A stretch of 64,000 nucleotides of DNA from Nageia nagi (GCA_050084985.1 JBITNC010000002.1:29388001-29452000); one strand, 5' to 3'; counted from the stretch's first letter, positions 48,166 through 60,294 are shown. Notes: generated by a model from the sequence alone, not told the origin. A program made the numbers and translations.

Positions 48166-49277
48166 CCACATGTTTTGAGTGGTCGTCGAGCAGATTTTTT
48201 GGAGTACTTTCATTTTGAGCGGGTGCATCGTCAGTTTAGTTTGGTTCAGGATGTGCTTGCCCCAGCAGTGCCGTATCAACGTGAGGGCACCATTTCAACC
48301 GAGGGTGTACAGCCACTAGTCTATACAGAGCCTGATCCTACTCAGGAGGAGGGACCATTAGAGGATGATATCGGAGAGGATGATGTAGGAGTGTCTGAGG
48401 CATTCAGGGTCTGGTGGGAGGGTGGAGATGATGGTTTAGAGGGCAGACTGGAGGGTCAATGCATTCGTCAGCGCGTCGAGGTTGTTGAGGAGTTGTGTGC
48501 GATAGCGAGAGAGGGAGGGGTAGGCTCGGAGCCTACAGGAGCAGAGGCTACGGGAGAGGAGGTCATGATGGATGCTCCTGAGGAGTTAGCTCCTGAGGAG
48601 GAGGCTATGGGTGTTGGTGAGGAGGGAGTTGCCCCAGAGGTTGCGCGCGGAGTCGAGGAGGCTCCTACTACACAGGTTCCTAGCATTGATACTTTGCTAG
48701 GAGACATTTATGAGTTGAGACACCAATTAGCACAGGCCCACTCATGTATGTACAGATACAGGGTTGAGCGAGATAGGTACAGACATGAGAGAGATGAGGC
48801 CCGTTCCTCTTTACAGGGAGCTCAGGCTCATCAGTTGGAAGCAGCCTCTACTTTCGGAGGTGGTCCTTCAGTTGTCCGTCGTGGTATTTATCAGTAGCGA
48901 GATTTTTATAGCAGTATAGTACAGTCATGGCTGATAGGTGTTCCAGCTTTTACTCTGGGGCTCAGTATCCTATACCTCCAGATAGTTATATACCTATAGA
49001 CATCTCAGCCTATCAGACAGGTAGTAATACATAGGGCACAGTAGGATCTCCCAGCAGGACTTAGAGGTCATGAGGTCTTTCTAGCAGGAGTGGTACACCT
49101 TGGGCATCTCCCTTAGGGGCTGTTGGTTCATCCGAGTTGCGAAGAGCTCAGCGTCCGGGTAGTCCTACGGGATCCGTAGGCACTACTCCTCCGGGTCAGG
49201 ATGTCGAAGAGACTAGTAGACGGCAGAGGCGACCGAGTAGTTCTAGCATACCAGGCAGTGGTTGGGGCAGTCCCTGA
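48166..49277 (+). pseudogene. Probable C-terminal continuation of the PMD gene
   Basis: After TAG (48163-48165) the same frame stays open to TAG at 48895-48897 (about 243 codons): FEYFHFERVHRQF-like start, an acidic Glu/Gly-rich middle, then a coiled coil (TLLGDIYELRHQLAQAHS, RYRVERDRYRHERDEARSSL). From 48927 a different frame gives a Ser/Pro/Arg-rich tail ending RRQRRPSSSSIPGSGWGSP with TGA at 49275-49277, interrupted by three stops (near 49032, 49062 and 49070). Composition, GC content and orientation fit one ancestral protein of about 650 residues, broken by the TAG, a frameshift near 48900 and the later stops. Alternatively the 315-residue form is complete and this is decaying remainder. 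Confidence 0.6.
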
Positions 49278-51037
49278 GGATACCCTTATTCATGATGTTA
49301 TTATTTTATATATGCTTATGAGGTTATCGTACCTTTGTAGTTTTATTTCATGATTCATGATGTTATAATGACTCTTTGATGGATTGTTATGATGTATATA
49401 TAGATGGATTGATCCTTGATTTATGGTACTTGTATGATTCTTGATGCATGAGCTTTTATTCTATATATAGATTTATGATGAAATAGGCATGATGTGATGT
49501 TATGTAGATCATAATTGTCTTTTACTTTCTTGATGATGAATGGATGTTAATGATAGATGTAATTATGGAATGTATGATGTATACTTTTGAGGCTATCTTT
49601 TTATAATTTTCTAAATGATGATAAAATGTCTACAAATTAATTTGATGATGTTACTAATCTCAAAAGTAATTAAACAATGAATCTAATTTATAATTTTAAT
49701 AAGTTAAGTTATTTAAGGACATATTTTTATTATATTTTCGCGGAATCAGATGCATCATTTTCCGCCCTTGGCAATTTTACAATAGACATAATGATATGAC
49801 AAACAAGTGACTTATGGATGCAAATGAACATTAACTTTATCTTGGTCAGGGGAACAATAAATAATCATTCTTATCCTTTCCAAATAAAAGCGATTTTAAT
49901 AATGTTCAAAGGTAATGGATAATAGTAAAAATGGCTTGACATGACACACTAGTGACTTATGGGTACATATGAACATTAACTTTATCTTGGTCAAGGGAAC
50001 AATAAATAATCATTCTTATCCTTTCCAAAGAAAAGCAATTTTAATAATGTTCAAAGGTAATGGATAATAGTCTTGAAATGGATGGGTTTAACAAAATGAT
50101 ACAAATGGTTCTAAACATAAACAAAATACAAATTATGACAAAAGATTAGGTGATTTTAGATTAACGACCAAGTTATTATAACATCTACCTTCTCTTTCTT
50201 TATTTCAAGATCTAATAACCTAAGATGATATCAAACAATATTGTTATATGTTGATAAGCAAATCTATAAACTCCAATGTGTGCAGTGAGATTCATTCCCC
50301 TTCTTAGATAATTTGAGATGAAATATCCTAGAGACATTAATAAGCTAGTCTATCCATATGAAACATATAGAGGTCCATAGGAAAGAAGGTCGCTAACCAA
50401 AATGGACATATCGCCACTCGTAAGGTATGCCTCATTGCCAAACAGGCATCCATAGCCCCGATGAGGATTAACCCCTCGATCCCGCTACAACCTTGCTCTA
50501 CTGCCAGTCAGGCGTCCATAGCCCCGGTAGAGGATATTGTAATCACCCAAGAATCATTGTAGCAATTCTTTTCTTTTCTTTTTTGTCATCTCTTCTTTTT
50601 TTTTTTTTTTTTTTTACTATCAAATGATTCTTGGGTTCGAGATGGAGCGAATAATAGGATAAACACATAACTTTCACTCTTAATATCTCTTAAAATGATT
50701 TCATTCAAATTCTCTTCGAATTCTTTAATGTTGTAAGTGTTTGGAGTTTATGGATTTCCCCTCAAACACAAACTTTATGTTTTTCTATCATCTATGGTAT
50801 ATCATTTCTTTATGAAAGAAAAGACAAAGTGAATGTAGTGATAACAAGGAGATTATTCTAAAACGACCTTTTTTACAGATTACACATTTACTGGATAACC
50901 ACTTTTACAATGACATACAACATACATTTACATCATACAAGGGCAGGGCACCCAATTACCAAGTGACCTCTAGATGTTTCCATCTAGGTAGATTTTATAA
51001 TTTTATAATTTTTATGCGTTTTATAGTTTTCAATTTT
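49278..51037. other. 3' untranslated region of the Tat element
   Basis: No ORF. Contains a near-perfect tandem duplication of about 140 bp (about 49796-50071), a short duplicated GCATCCATAGCCCCG/GCGTCCATAGCCCCG motif at about 50440-50530, and a run of 26 or so T residues near 50590-50615. Tat-lineage elements are known to have repeat-rich variable 3' regions. Confidence 0.6.
49796..50071 (+). repeat. Tandem duplication, unit about 140 bp
   Basis: Two copies with ATGAACATTAACTTTATCTT, GGTCA, GGGAACAATAAATAATCATT, CTTATCCTTTCCAAA and TAATGTTCAAAGGTAATGGA, followed by TAATAGT. Only a few differences between copies. Confidence 0.9.
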
Positions 51038-52250
51038 TTAGGATTTTATAATTTTTCTAGGGAATCTATTCATAACGCGTTCAAATCGAGTTTGAACTGC
51101 ATCAAGATTAAATGAGCAATGCGTTGAACTAAACAAAGAACTAAAATCTAATATTGCTTGATTATGATAAATTTTCAGAACACAATAATCTAAGTGTTCG
51201 GATGTCACAGTTTGTATGATTGAGATGTTTCGTTCTTGATATTTGAAAGTCAGGTTGTGAGTACAATCAACTATTATTTTGGGCTTTTCTGTAGGCCACA
51301 AGAGGTAGAAATATATCATTAAATCATATTCTGAATTAGGAGAACACCATAGTTCAAATGCGTCGATACAAACGATAACTTGATATCCATTTACTTTGAC
51401 GTCCCAACCGTAAGATTCACGCGTATCATAGAATGTCAAGGCCAATTTTTGTTGAATTTCAATAGGCATGGAAAAGATGTTTGAATACAAAGGAGTAGGA
51501 ACGTTACGAATAACTTTCATAACAACATCTTTGTCATACCTACTTTCGAATCCAGGAAGATAATTTCCATTATTCCGTACTCTATGTTCTTTTGATAATT
51601 TTTTGATAATCTCATTTCTAACCCTTATTTGATTTATCATTGTAAGTTCGGCAATACGACAAGCTTACTTTTTCTCTAATATTCGTTTCCAAATTGTATG
51701 TCGCATTTGCATGCGAGAGAATCTGTGAATTTGCCTATAGTGTTGTTGTAACATTCTAGGAGGAAAAGCCACAAAAGCATTTAAAAAGTCATAAATTACT
51801 TTTTTATGAGGTAAATAAGGTAAAAGTTCATCCATCCATTCTAGGTTTTTTAGTTAATTGTTCAACGCACTTCATCCTAGCTAAAAGGAGTGAAGGCTTT
51901 GTTAATTGACACCTTATGCTGATTCTTGGCATTCCATAAGGCCATTGTAGACAAAAAGCTGTTATTTCTCGTGATATTTGTTCCATATGGGCGAAATAGA
52001 TTTGTGGGCCCAAATTAATGCAGGCTTCATATCCACAAAAAGTGACTTTCCAACCATTATTCATACCATAAAACATATGATATGTTCTTTCGTATTACTC
52101 ATCAATAGTCAATCGTAAATAATTTAAGAGATTCAAATCAAATTTATGTTTTAAATATGTTAATGCGAAATCACCTGGATATCTGGGCGGTGGAAATCGT
52201 ACTTGTGGTTGCACAAAGCTACCTTCAGCAGATTCCTTTGCCAGATTCAT
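51038..52250 (-). pseudogene. Extra sense ORF of the Tat element, unknown function
   Basis: Lies just downstream of integrase in the same direction. Start ATG at 52250 (MNLAKESAEGSFVQPQVRF, then PPPRYPGDFALTYLKHK); end after RFPRKIIKS at 51038. The reconstructed path is about 404 codons, interrupted by TAA at 52095-52097, a one-base frameshift within an A-rich run near 51850, and TAA at 51665-51667. Long open stretches remain: 52076-51828 (WKVTFCGYEACINLGPQIYF) and 51640-51038 (SYGWDVKVNGYQVIVCIDAF, LLWPTEKPKIIVDCTHNL). The two WKV/WDVKV...GY segments look like an internal repeat of a ~25-residue module. No transmembrane segment or signal peptide is evident, so it is not an obvious envelope-like protein. 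I recognise no family. Extra ORFs in this position are known in Tat elements. Confidence 0.65.
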
Positions 52251-52363
52251 CTTTCTGTTTTAATCATTAACACTTGACAAATATTAATACTTTTATTTAT
52301 TTATTGTTTTAACAATAAAATAAAACAAAGGAAAACTAATGTACACTTTTCCTCTTTTTTTTT

Positions 52364-53440
52364 TTATGTATAGAAGGGTCGGAGATGCATGATATTTATA
52401 GGTTCACGCTCTTCATTTCCTTCTAAATCTGATAAATGATAAGTTCCCTTACCAAACGTTTTCTTAATGATATATGGTCCTAACCAATTTGGAGCAAACT
52501 TGTCTCTAAGCTGTCGTTCTATTCGTGAAGTTTGTTGATTTTCTTTTAGACCAAATCACCTATTTTGAATTCACGAATTAGAGCCCTTTTATCAAAAGCT
52601 CATTTTATCCTTTTCTGATAAACACGCATATGCTCTAAAGCATTAAGATGTTTTTCGTCTAAAAGCAATAACTGATCTAAACTAGTCTGTCTTGCTACCT
52701 CGTCGGGATTTTGATCACTTAGATTTACTCTAAGGGAAGGTATCTCCAGTTCTATGGGTAAGATGGCTTCTATTCCATATACTAAAGAGAATGGTGTTGC
52801 CCCAATAGGAGTGTGTACACTGGTACAATAAGCCCATAAGGCTTTTGGTATTTGTATATGCCAATCTCTATGAGAATCATTTACTATTTTTGCTAAGATG
52901 TTCCAAATGGTTTTATTAGTAGCCTCTGCCTGTCCATTGCCTTGTGGATAATATGGAGTGGAAAAACTTTGTTTAATGTTATACTTGTCACATATATGTT
53001 TTACATCCTTATTTTTAAAATTCTTTCCGTTATCCATAATTAATTGATTCGGTATGCCGAATCTGCATATAATATAACTTTCTATGAATTCCGCAATTCG
53101 TGAACCAATGGTGGAAGTCATGGGAATAGCCTCCACCCATTTAGTAAAATATTCAGTTGCCATAATGATGAACTTGTGTCCACCAGCAGAGGTAGGTGTA
53201 ATTTGTCCTATTAAATCTAATGCCCATTTAGAGAATGGCCAAAGTGATTGTATAGGATGTAGTTCTTGAGATGGTTGTGAAAATAAATGAGCGTGTTGTT
53301 GACATTTAAAACACTTTTTAACATAGTCACAACAATCATTTTCCATAGTAGGCCAATAATACCCCATCCGTATTAATCGCTTTACAATTGCAACACCATT
53401 AAAATGTCCTCCGCATACTCCATCATGAGCGGGGGATATA
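52364..53440 (-). pseudogene. Tat integrase
   Basis: Inserts the DNA copy into the host genome. The amino-terminal zinc-binding motif is visible as HDGVCGGH (just upstream of 53367) and CFKCQQHAH. The catalytic core shows D in WALDLIGQITP, D in LIMDNGKNF and E in PQGNGQAEATNK, the D-D-E triad. The carboxy-terminal GPY/F module reads LGPYIIKKTF near 52470 and the protein ends LRPFYT with TAA at 52364-52366. Broken by TGA at 52600-52602 (one transition from CGA) and by a one-base deletion near 52548. Catalytic residues themselves are intact. Confidence 0.9.
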
Positions 53441-53469
53441 GCTTTTTTAATATCATTCCATTCAAGACA

Positions 53470-54150
53470 TCTAAGTAATATACCATCGAAATTTCATCAA
53501 TGCAAGATATCCCCTATCAAGCAATATTTAGCTACTTTAATTTTAAACGCTCGTCGTGATGATTTATTAAGGTTTGCAGGAAGAGTTCCAAATTTTAAAA
53601 AATCTGTCAACTCCTCGTACCAATTATCTTTATTAGTTACGTCAATATTTAATACACTTTTTTCTTCATTTTCCTGTTGTAATGATGATTGAGACAATTG
53701 AATTATTTCAACTTGAATTGAAGATTTTTTAGGATCTTCTGGGATAAGAGATCCAATAGAAGCCATAGCATCTGCAAATCTATTAGATGACCTCGGTGCC
53801 GCTTCTATACTAAATTGGTCAAAAGATTTTAATAATTCCTCAACTAACGCTTTATACTTTTGAACTAAAGGTTCTTTACATTGATAGATTCCTTTCACTT
53901 GATTTACGATGAGTAAATAATCTCCAATAATCTTAATTCTTTTAAGTTTTAATTTAATAGCCATTTTTAATGCTAATATCAAAGCTTCATATTCCGCATT
54001 ATTGTTAGTACAAGGAAATCTTAGTTTAAACAAATACGGTATAGGGATCCCTTGCAGTGTTATAAATACAACACCTGCTCCACCACCTTGTTCACATCGA
54101 TAACCATCAAAGTGTATTATCATATCCCACTCGTCTTCGGGTTCTACAGG
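53470..54150 (-). pseudogene. Second (archaeal-type) RNase H of the Tat element
   Basis: The frame reads MIIHFDGYRCEQGGGAGVVF and NNNAEYEALILALKMAI then IKIIGDYLLIVNQVKGIYQC and RFADAMASIG, giving the D-E-D-D catalytic pattern (FDG, AEYEAL, GDYLLIVNQ, ADAMA). Presence of this domain after the Ty3-type RNase H is the diagnostic feature of the Tat lineage. It ends with two successive TGA codons at 53497-53499 and 53494-53496, each one transition from CGA. Confidence 0.9.
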
Positions 54151-54252
54151 TATTTCAATTTCATCTAGTTGAAATACCCCATCATCGGGTAATTCAATGA
54201 CAAGTGGTTTATTATCTTGTAATGGAGCGTCAGCGAGATAATCAGCAATTAC

Positions 54253-55542
54253 TTATCCTTTTATTGATTTTTGTCCAATAAAATGTAAATCAAATTCAGT
54301 TAAATGCATTATCCACTTTGCAATTCTCGAATTTTGATAGGTTTTATTCATCATATATTTCAACGGATCCACTTTAGAGATGACATATGTTGTATGATTG
54401 AGCATATAATGTCGAAGTTTTTTAGTAGCAAAAATGATAGCAAGACATAATTTTTCCAAATATATATATTTAATCTCATAGCCCACCAATGTTCTACTCA
54501 GATAATATATAGCTTGCTCTTTATTATGTTCATTCTTTTGAGCAAGCATTGTTCCTAAGGCAGTTTCAGTAGCAGAAATATATAACAAGAAGGGTATATC
54601 TTTTCTTGGTGGACTTAAGACAGGAGGGGATAACAAATATCTTTTAATTTCATCGAATGCATCTTATTGCTCTTTGCCCCAATGATATACTACTCCCTTT
54701 TTTAATAGTTTTGTAAATGGTTTACATTTATCAGAAAGTTGAGCTATAAATCTTCTAATGGCTTGTAACTTACCTTGTAAACTTTGTAATTGTTTTAGAT
54801 TTGCAGGAGGTGGCATGTCTACTACTGCCTTCACTTTATTAGGATCTATTTCAATTCCTCGTTGAGACACAATAAATCCTAATAGTTTTCCCGAGGTTAC
54901 ACCAAAAACACACTTTTTTGGATTTAATCTTACTTTATGTTCTAATAATCTATCTAAGACTTTAATTAGGTCTTTTCCATGATCTACTCGATATTTTGAT
55001 CTTACCAATAAATCGTCGACATAATCTTCTACTATGTCGTGCATATAATCATGGAATATATAAGTCATAGCCCTTTGATAAGTTGCCCCAACATTTTTTA
55101 ATCCAAAAGGCATAACTTTATAACAAAAGATACCCCAAGGAGTTATAAAAGCCGTTTTATGTTGATCTTCAGGGGCTATTTTTATTTGATTATAACCAGA
55201 AAACCCATCCATTAGTGACAACATATCATGTCCTGTTGTTGAATCTACCAAGCTATCAATGCTAAGTAGAGGGAAGTCATCCTTAGGACAAGCTTTATTA
55301 AGATCACAAAAATCCGTGCATATTCTTATCTTTCCACTTGGTTTTTTCACAGGTACCATATTAGATATCCAATCCGAATAATCTATAGGTTGTATAAATT
55401 TGGCTTCCAATAATTTCTGAAGTTCTTCTTTTACCATTAATGCTATAGTAGGATGCATTTTACGTAATTTCTGTTTAACCGGTTTAGCATCAGACTTTAA
55501 TGCTAAATTATGCACTACTAATTTAGGATCTATTCCAGGCAT
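54253..55542 (-). pseudogene. Tat reverse transcriptase and Ty3-type RNase H
   Basis: RT (55542-54664): DYSDWISNMVPVKKPSGKIR, ICTDFCDLNKACPKDDFPL, FSGYNQIKIAPEDQHKTAFI, MPFGLKNVGATYQRAM, catalytic YVDDLLV and LNPKKCVFGV, LLGFIVSQRGIEIDPNK. All seven RT blocks are present with the YVDD motif intact. After TAA at 54664-54666 the same frame continues into RNase H (54636-54253): YISATETALGTMLAQ, IYYLSRTLVGYEIKYIYLEK and KWIMHLTEFDL; a further TAA at 54253-54255. Both stops are one transition from CAA. Confidence 0.93.
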
Positions 55543-55572
55543 GTCTGCATATGACCATGCAAATACCTTTTT

Positions 55573-58500
55573 TCATTCTTTTAATAAGGTTATAATTTCT
55601 TCTTGTTCATTTTCCGTGAGGTTTTCTCCTAATTGAATTATTTTAGGATTTTGAGGGTCATTACTAATATTTATTTCTAAGACCTTTTCAGTAAGCATAT
55701 GCGACCCTTCTTCTAATTGATTCGGTACCGGTATCCAACCATTGTCGTTAGCACTATATTCTTCATCATATTCTTGAATTTGTTCGTTCATGCATACTTG
55801 ATTTTCATAGGAACCAAATATGTGATCTACGTTTTTAAATTCATGTACCGAAGGATTAGATGATATAAGAGAGAAATCGGCAATTACTTCATATGTAGGA
55901 GTATCAGCTATTATTTTGATTAAGTTTTGATTTTCGTTAACTTCATCTATTTGTTCATTATTTTGATCTTCAATATCGTTCTCTTTTATTGTAACAATAT
56001 TTATCGATGGTATACCGAAATATGGACTAATTGATGATTCGACATTTTTATTTATTTTCTCTTGTATATCACTTGGGGAGCACAAATGATTCCAGGGTGG
56101 CTCAATATTATTTATGAAGAGGGCTTTGACCCCTTCTAAGACATCCATTTCACCTAACTATTCTTCTCTTATATTAACACTTTCTTGTACTATGGAGTCT
56201 TTCTTTAAAATTTCTTCATTATAATCCAAATTCTCTTCTTCTGAATTTTCTAATTTAGTAAGACTTTTATAATCATTTTGATAACCTAATCCCCTTTTAT
56301 CAGTGGGATCTTGATATTGTAATTCAATTATTTCTCGTGGACCCTGTTCATACTGACCTAGCCCTTGCCAATTACACTTGTTAAAATAGTTTAAGACAAA
56401 TGTTCTTGAACATGGCGATAAATATTTCATGTCATTACCGAAATTTCCTTCATATGTTTGATTGGGTATTGTTGACACAGGATCTACTATCCCCGCATAG
56501 ATAAACATTGTCTGATTAGGTGCTTCTCCTAAAGGTACTATTTGTCCAATCACGCTAGGTGATTCCGATACTTTACCCACTTCTTGTGATGAAGGTATAT
56601 TAAATACCACATCATCTATGTCATATTCTCCCATCCCTAAATCCATTAATTTAACTTTTACCAGATATACATTAGATGAGTTATTATTAGAGGTAGTATT
56701 CACTTGTTTTGATGAAGAAGCTCCATATTTTTCATCTAAAGTTTTAGCAACTTTTTCCCAAGTATCTTTATCCTGTATAGCTATATCACTTTTTCCTTTT
56801 ATGACTTCAGATTGATTTGTATTTTTGTTCATTAATATGGTTGATAAATTAGGAGATGGTAATGTCACTTTATTTGGATCAAAAATTAAATTACAATGTG
56901 AATAAGGATCTGGATCTTTAAACACACAATGAACTTTATCTTTATAGATGTATTTTAAACATCCATGGTAGGTTGATGGAACACATTGCATTTCTCTGAT
57001 CCATGGGCGTCCTAAAAGAACGTTATATTGTATAATATTTCCTTCAATTATATGTAATAAAGTTTGAATGGTTTTAGCCCCTACTATAATTGGAAGCACT
57101 ATTGATCCCAAAGTTGAACACACTGCATCATTAAACGCCCTAATTTGTAAAGAAGGGGCTAAGATAAGCGAATCTGGTAAATTCAAATTTTTATATGCAA
57201 CCTCTGAAATTATATTTATAGCTGAACCTTCATCTATCAGAATTCTTTTAAATAATTTCCCATCTACTTTACCCATTATATGTAAAGGTGGATCAAGTCC
57301 GCCTGGTCCATCGTTATTTAATTTTTCTTGTTCGTAGAAGGTAATACTAGGTTGTTGAGATATCTTCAAACTTTCAACTATTGAAGTAAAATTATCGAGG
57401 TTACTAATATCCACTTGAATTTCTTGTAGAATTTGATTCATAGCTTCCCTATAACGCTCAGACTGTTGTAATAACTCAAATAAAGTCATCTTAACCAGAG
57501 ACATTTTTAATTGTCGTTGAAGCGCTCCTTTTATCGAAACTTTAGGTTGTTGTGGAGGAGGTATAGGTTGTATATTAATTGGATTTGATATCGATTGATT
57601 TTTGCATGGGTTATCCTGTTTATCCTGATATTGTTGTGCTCTTGTAGCTATACCAATCATATGTATTGAATCATCTACAGTCCCTATAAATGGTGTATCC
57701 TTATTATTGCATGTATAGTTCATTTGGTTTGGGATAATCGCCACATTGTTAGCCTGATGTGAAGGTAAGGGATTTTGATATATCCCTAAATTTTGATTTG
57801 AAGGCACAACAGGATTATCTACATCTATTTTTCCACTATATATCAAGTCTTGAATTTTATGTTGTAAAGTTCGACATCTATTTGTCTTATGTCCCTTTTG
57901 TCTATGATAAGCACAGAATTCATTCTCCTTATACCATTTTCTTTCTTTAGCATTAGGATTTTCAGGTTTTATATCAGGTAATGTAATCATACCATTATCA
58001 CATAGTTTTTTAAGTATTTCAGATAATGGTTCTGATAATGGGGTAAAATTTCTTTTAGGCTTCGGTTCAACATTTTCTTTGATTTCTGAAGCTTGACCAG
58101 AATTCTCTGTCATAGCTATTTGATTATTTTGTGGTTGTTTAGTAACGTTTTCATGTTGATTACCTTTTTTGTATTCCTTCTTCTTGAGCTTTAATTCTCC
58201 ATCTTGAATTTTAACTCTTTCTATAACTACTGCCTGAGCAATAGCTTCTTCAAAAGTTTTATGTTGTTGAATTTGGAGAATACTAGCTATTGGTCTTAGA
58301 CAACTTTGACTAAATAACTTAACCAATTCTTCTTGTGGTATTGTATAAGGCATACTAGTGAGTATAGCCCGCCATATTGAGATGTAATCTTGTATAGTTT
58401 CATCAGGAAATTGTTGTAATCTTGTAAGATCAGTAATTGAAGATTTTTCTTTGATATTGATTCTAAAGTGTTCAAGAAATTGATTAGCCAATTGTTCGAA

Positions 58501-60294
58501 CGTATATAAACTATGCATAGGCAAATTATTATACCAATCCAAAGCTTGGCCCGCGAGCGTCATAGGAAATATACGTAACATTAACGAGTCATCATTAGCT
58601 ATCTGATAACTAGAAAATGTAAATTTTCTCAGATGTTCTTTTGAATCCTCTCTTCCCTTGAATGATTCTATCTTAGGAAGTTCAAACCTATGTGGTAATT
58701 TCTTTTTTGGAACACTTGGATGAATAGGATCATTACAAATGTTCTTATAATTTAACTTCTTAAGCCCTTGAACATTCATTTCTTGATTTATAAAATCCTT
58801 CATAAAGTCTTCTAATTCTTTATTAGTTCTACGACCTTGAGCGTGTCTATGATGTCTTCGAATATTCGGATCCTTATCCGAAATCGATCTTGAAGTGTGA
58901 GACTCATAGTCAGAAGGAAACTCTGATGGTGGAGGAGGTAATATTTTAGGAGGTGAATGATGTCGTGGAATAGGGATTTCAGGAGGCTTTTGGGATACAC
59001 TTTTTCCGTATAACTCTTTTCCTTTGTAATCAGGTTGTTTTATTTGATTTTGCATTTGTTCCACCCAACTCTTAATAGAATCTTGCTTTTGTTTATCATA
59101 TAATTTTTGAAGTTCTAGTTCTTTATCCATTTCCTTTTGTAACGAAATGGCTATCTCTTTATCCATTGCTTCTTGTCTGTCTAAGTAAGGGTCTCGATAT
59201 CTTCGTATTTGACTTCCTTTAGGAGTTTCGGGTTTCAAATTTTTTATTTTTTGATATTCTTCCCACTATCTTTGTTTTTATTTCTCCATACGTAGATATT
59301 GTTCCTTTTTTATTTTTTCATTTTCTAATTCTTCAAGTTGTAATTCTTTTAAACGAAGTTGAATTTCCTGTTCTCTATGACGTCTTTTCTTTTCTTGTTC
59401 TAGGAATTCACTTCTTTCTTTGTTTGCTTGTTCTTGTTCTATGAATCTTCTTTTATCCCTAAGAAGTTTATCTTCCATTTCTTTTAATTTATCCTCTTGT
59501 TCTTGTATTTTAATAAGTTCATTAACTTTTCTATTCCCTTCTTCTAGAAGATATTGTATCTCCGCAGCTTTTCTAATATCACTAGCATGTATTTCCGTGA
59601 ATTTTTGACCAGCTTTTGTTTTGTATAATTGTCGCTCTTTTAGTTCTTCAAAAGAAGGTATCTCTTCTACTTCGTACTTAGATGTCCTTCTATGTAATCC
59701 TCCCTTGGAGGAATAAGATTTCTCTGTTTGTTTCATTGAAGGAGCTCTTTGCGATAAATTACTTGTAGGTATTGATACTTCATTTTTTCCTAACTCGAGA
59801 GATTTATGAGAAAAAGAAGACCCTTATTTTTGAATTAACGAACTGAATTTTCAACCATCTGGTAATAGACGAATGACTCTTTCATATTTAACTTTATACG
59901 GCTCAGTCTCTGGTACTGCTATGGTTTCGGCCCGAGATTTATCCTCGCCAATTTCTAAGTTATTACGTATTTGATTTGGTTTTTCTACGTCTCTTGGTAA
60001 ACTAGAAGACATCTTAGGAATAGTCCTATGATTAGCTAGACGACGACGAACTTCAATTAACTCTTCATCTAATGCTTGCATTCTAGACTTGGCAATAGGA
60101 TCCTCTATATTTTATCTTTACAATCTTGATTGATCATAATCCCAATCCCAATTTTTACCTTCATAACAAACTACCCATGAATTTGATTCATCTAAAGGAG
60201 GTGGCCTCCTAACCGATGACTCTATCAGATCCATATTATCTGAATCTATTTCTTGAATTTCAAATGGATATTCTTGTATTTCCTTAGCGGTCAT
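55573..60294 (-). pseudogene. Tat gag and protease with long coiled-coil N-terminal extension
   Basis: One continuous frame from ATG at 60294 (MTAKEIQEYPFEIQEIDSDN). The amino-terminal third is charged and coiled-coil-like (LKEMEDKLLRDKRRFIEQEQ at about 59500). The 1026-codon open stretch 59238-56158 contains the capsid-like retrotransposon gag domain (RIFPMTLAGQALDWYNNLP, TRLQQFPDETIQDYISIWRA), a zinc-knuckle-like CAYHRQKGHKTNRC, then the aspartic protease with ILIDEGSAINIIS (active-site D-x-G) and NVLLGRPWIREM. A G-patch-like GLGQYEQGPREI...RGLGY follows near 56290-56350. An acidic linker (56148-55573) joins to RT. Stops at 60118, 60112, 59851, 59824, 59278, 59266, 56158 and 55573 disable it without any shift of frame. 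Confidence 0.88.

Noticed and set aside
48162-48250. Small intron removing the PMD stop codon
   Set aside because: A GT occurs at 48162 and an AG near 48249, but the joined phases do not restore the downstream frame.
48468-48707. 79-codon minus-strand frame inside the PMD continuation
   Set aside because: Low-complexity Ser/Pro/Ala frame opposite a Glu/Gly-rich coding frame; shadow.
51038-52250. Envelope-like gene of the Tat element
   Set aside because: No signal peptide, no transmembrane helix and no coiled-coil fusion segment visible.
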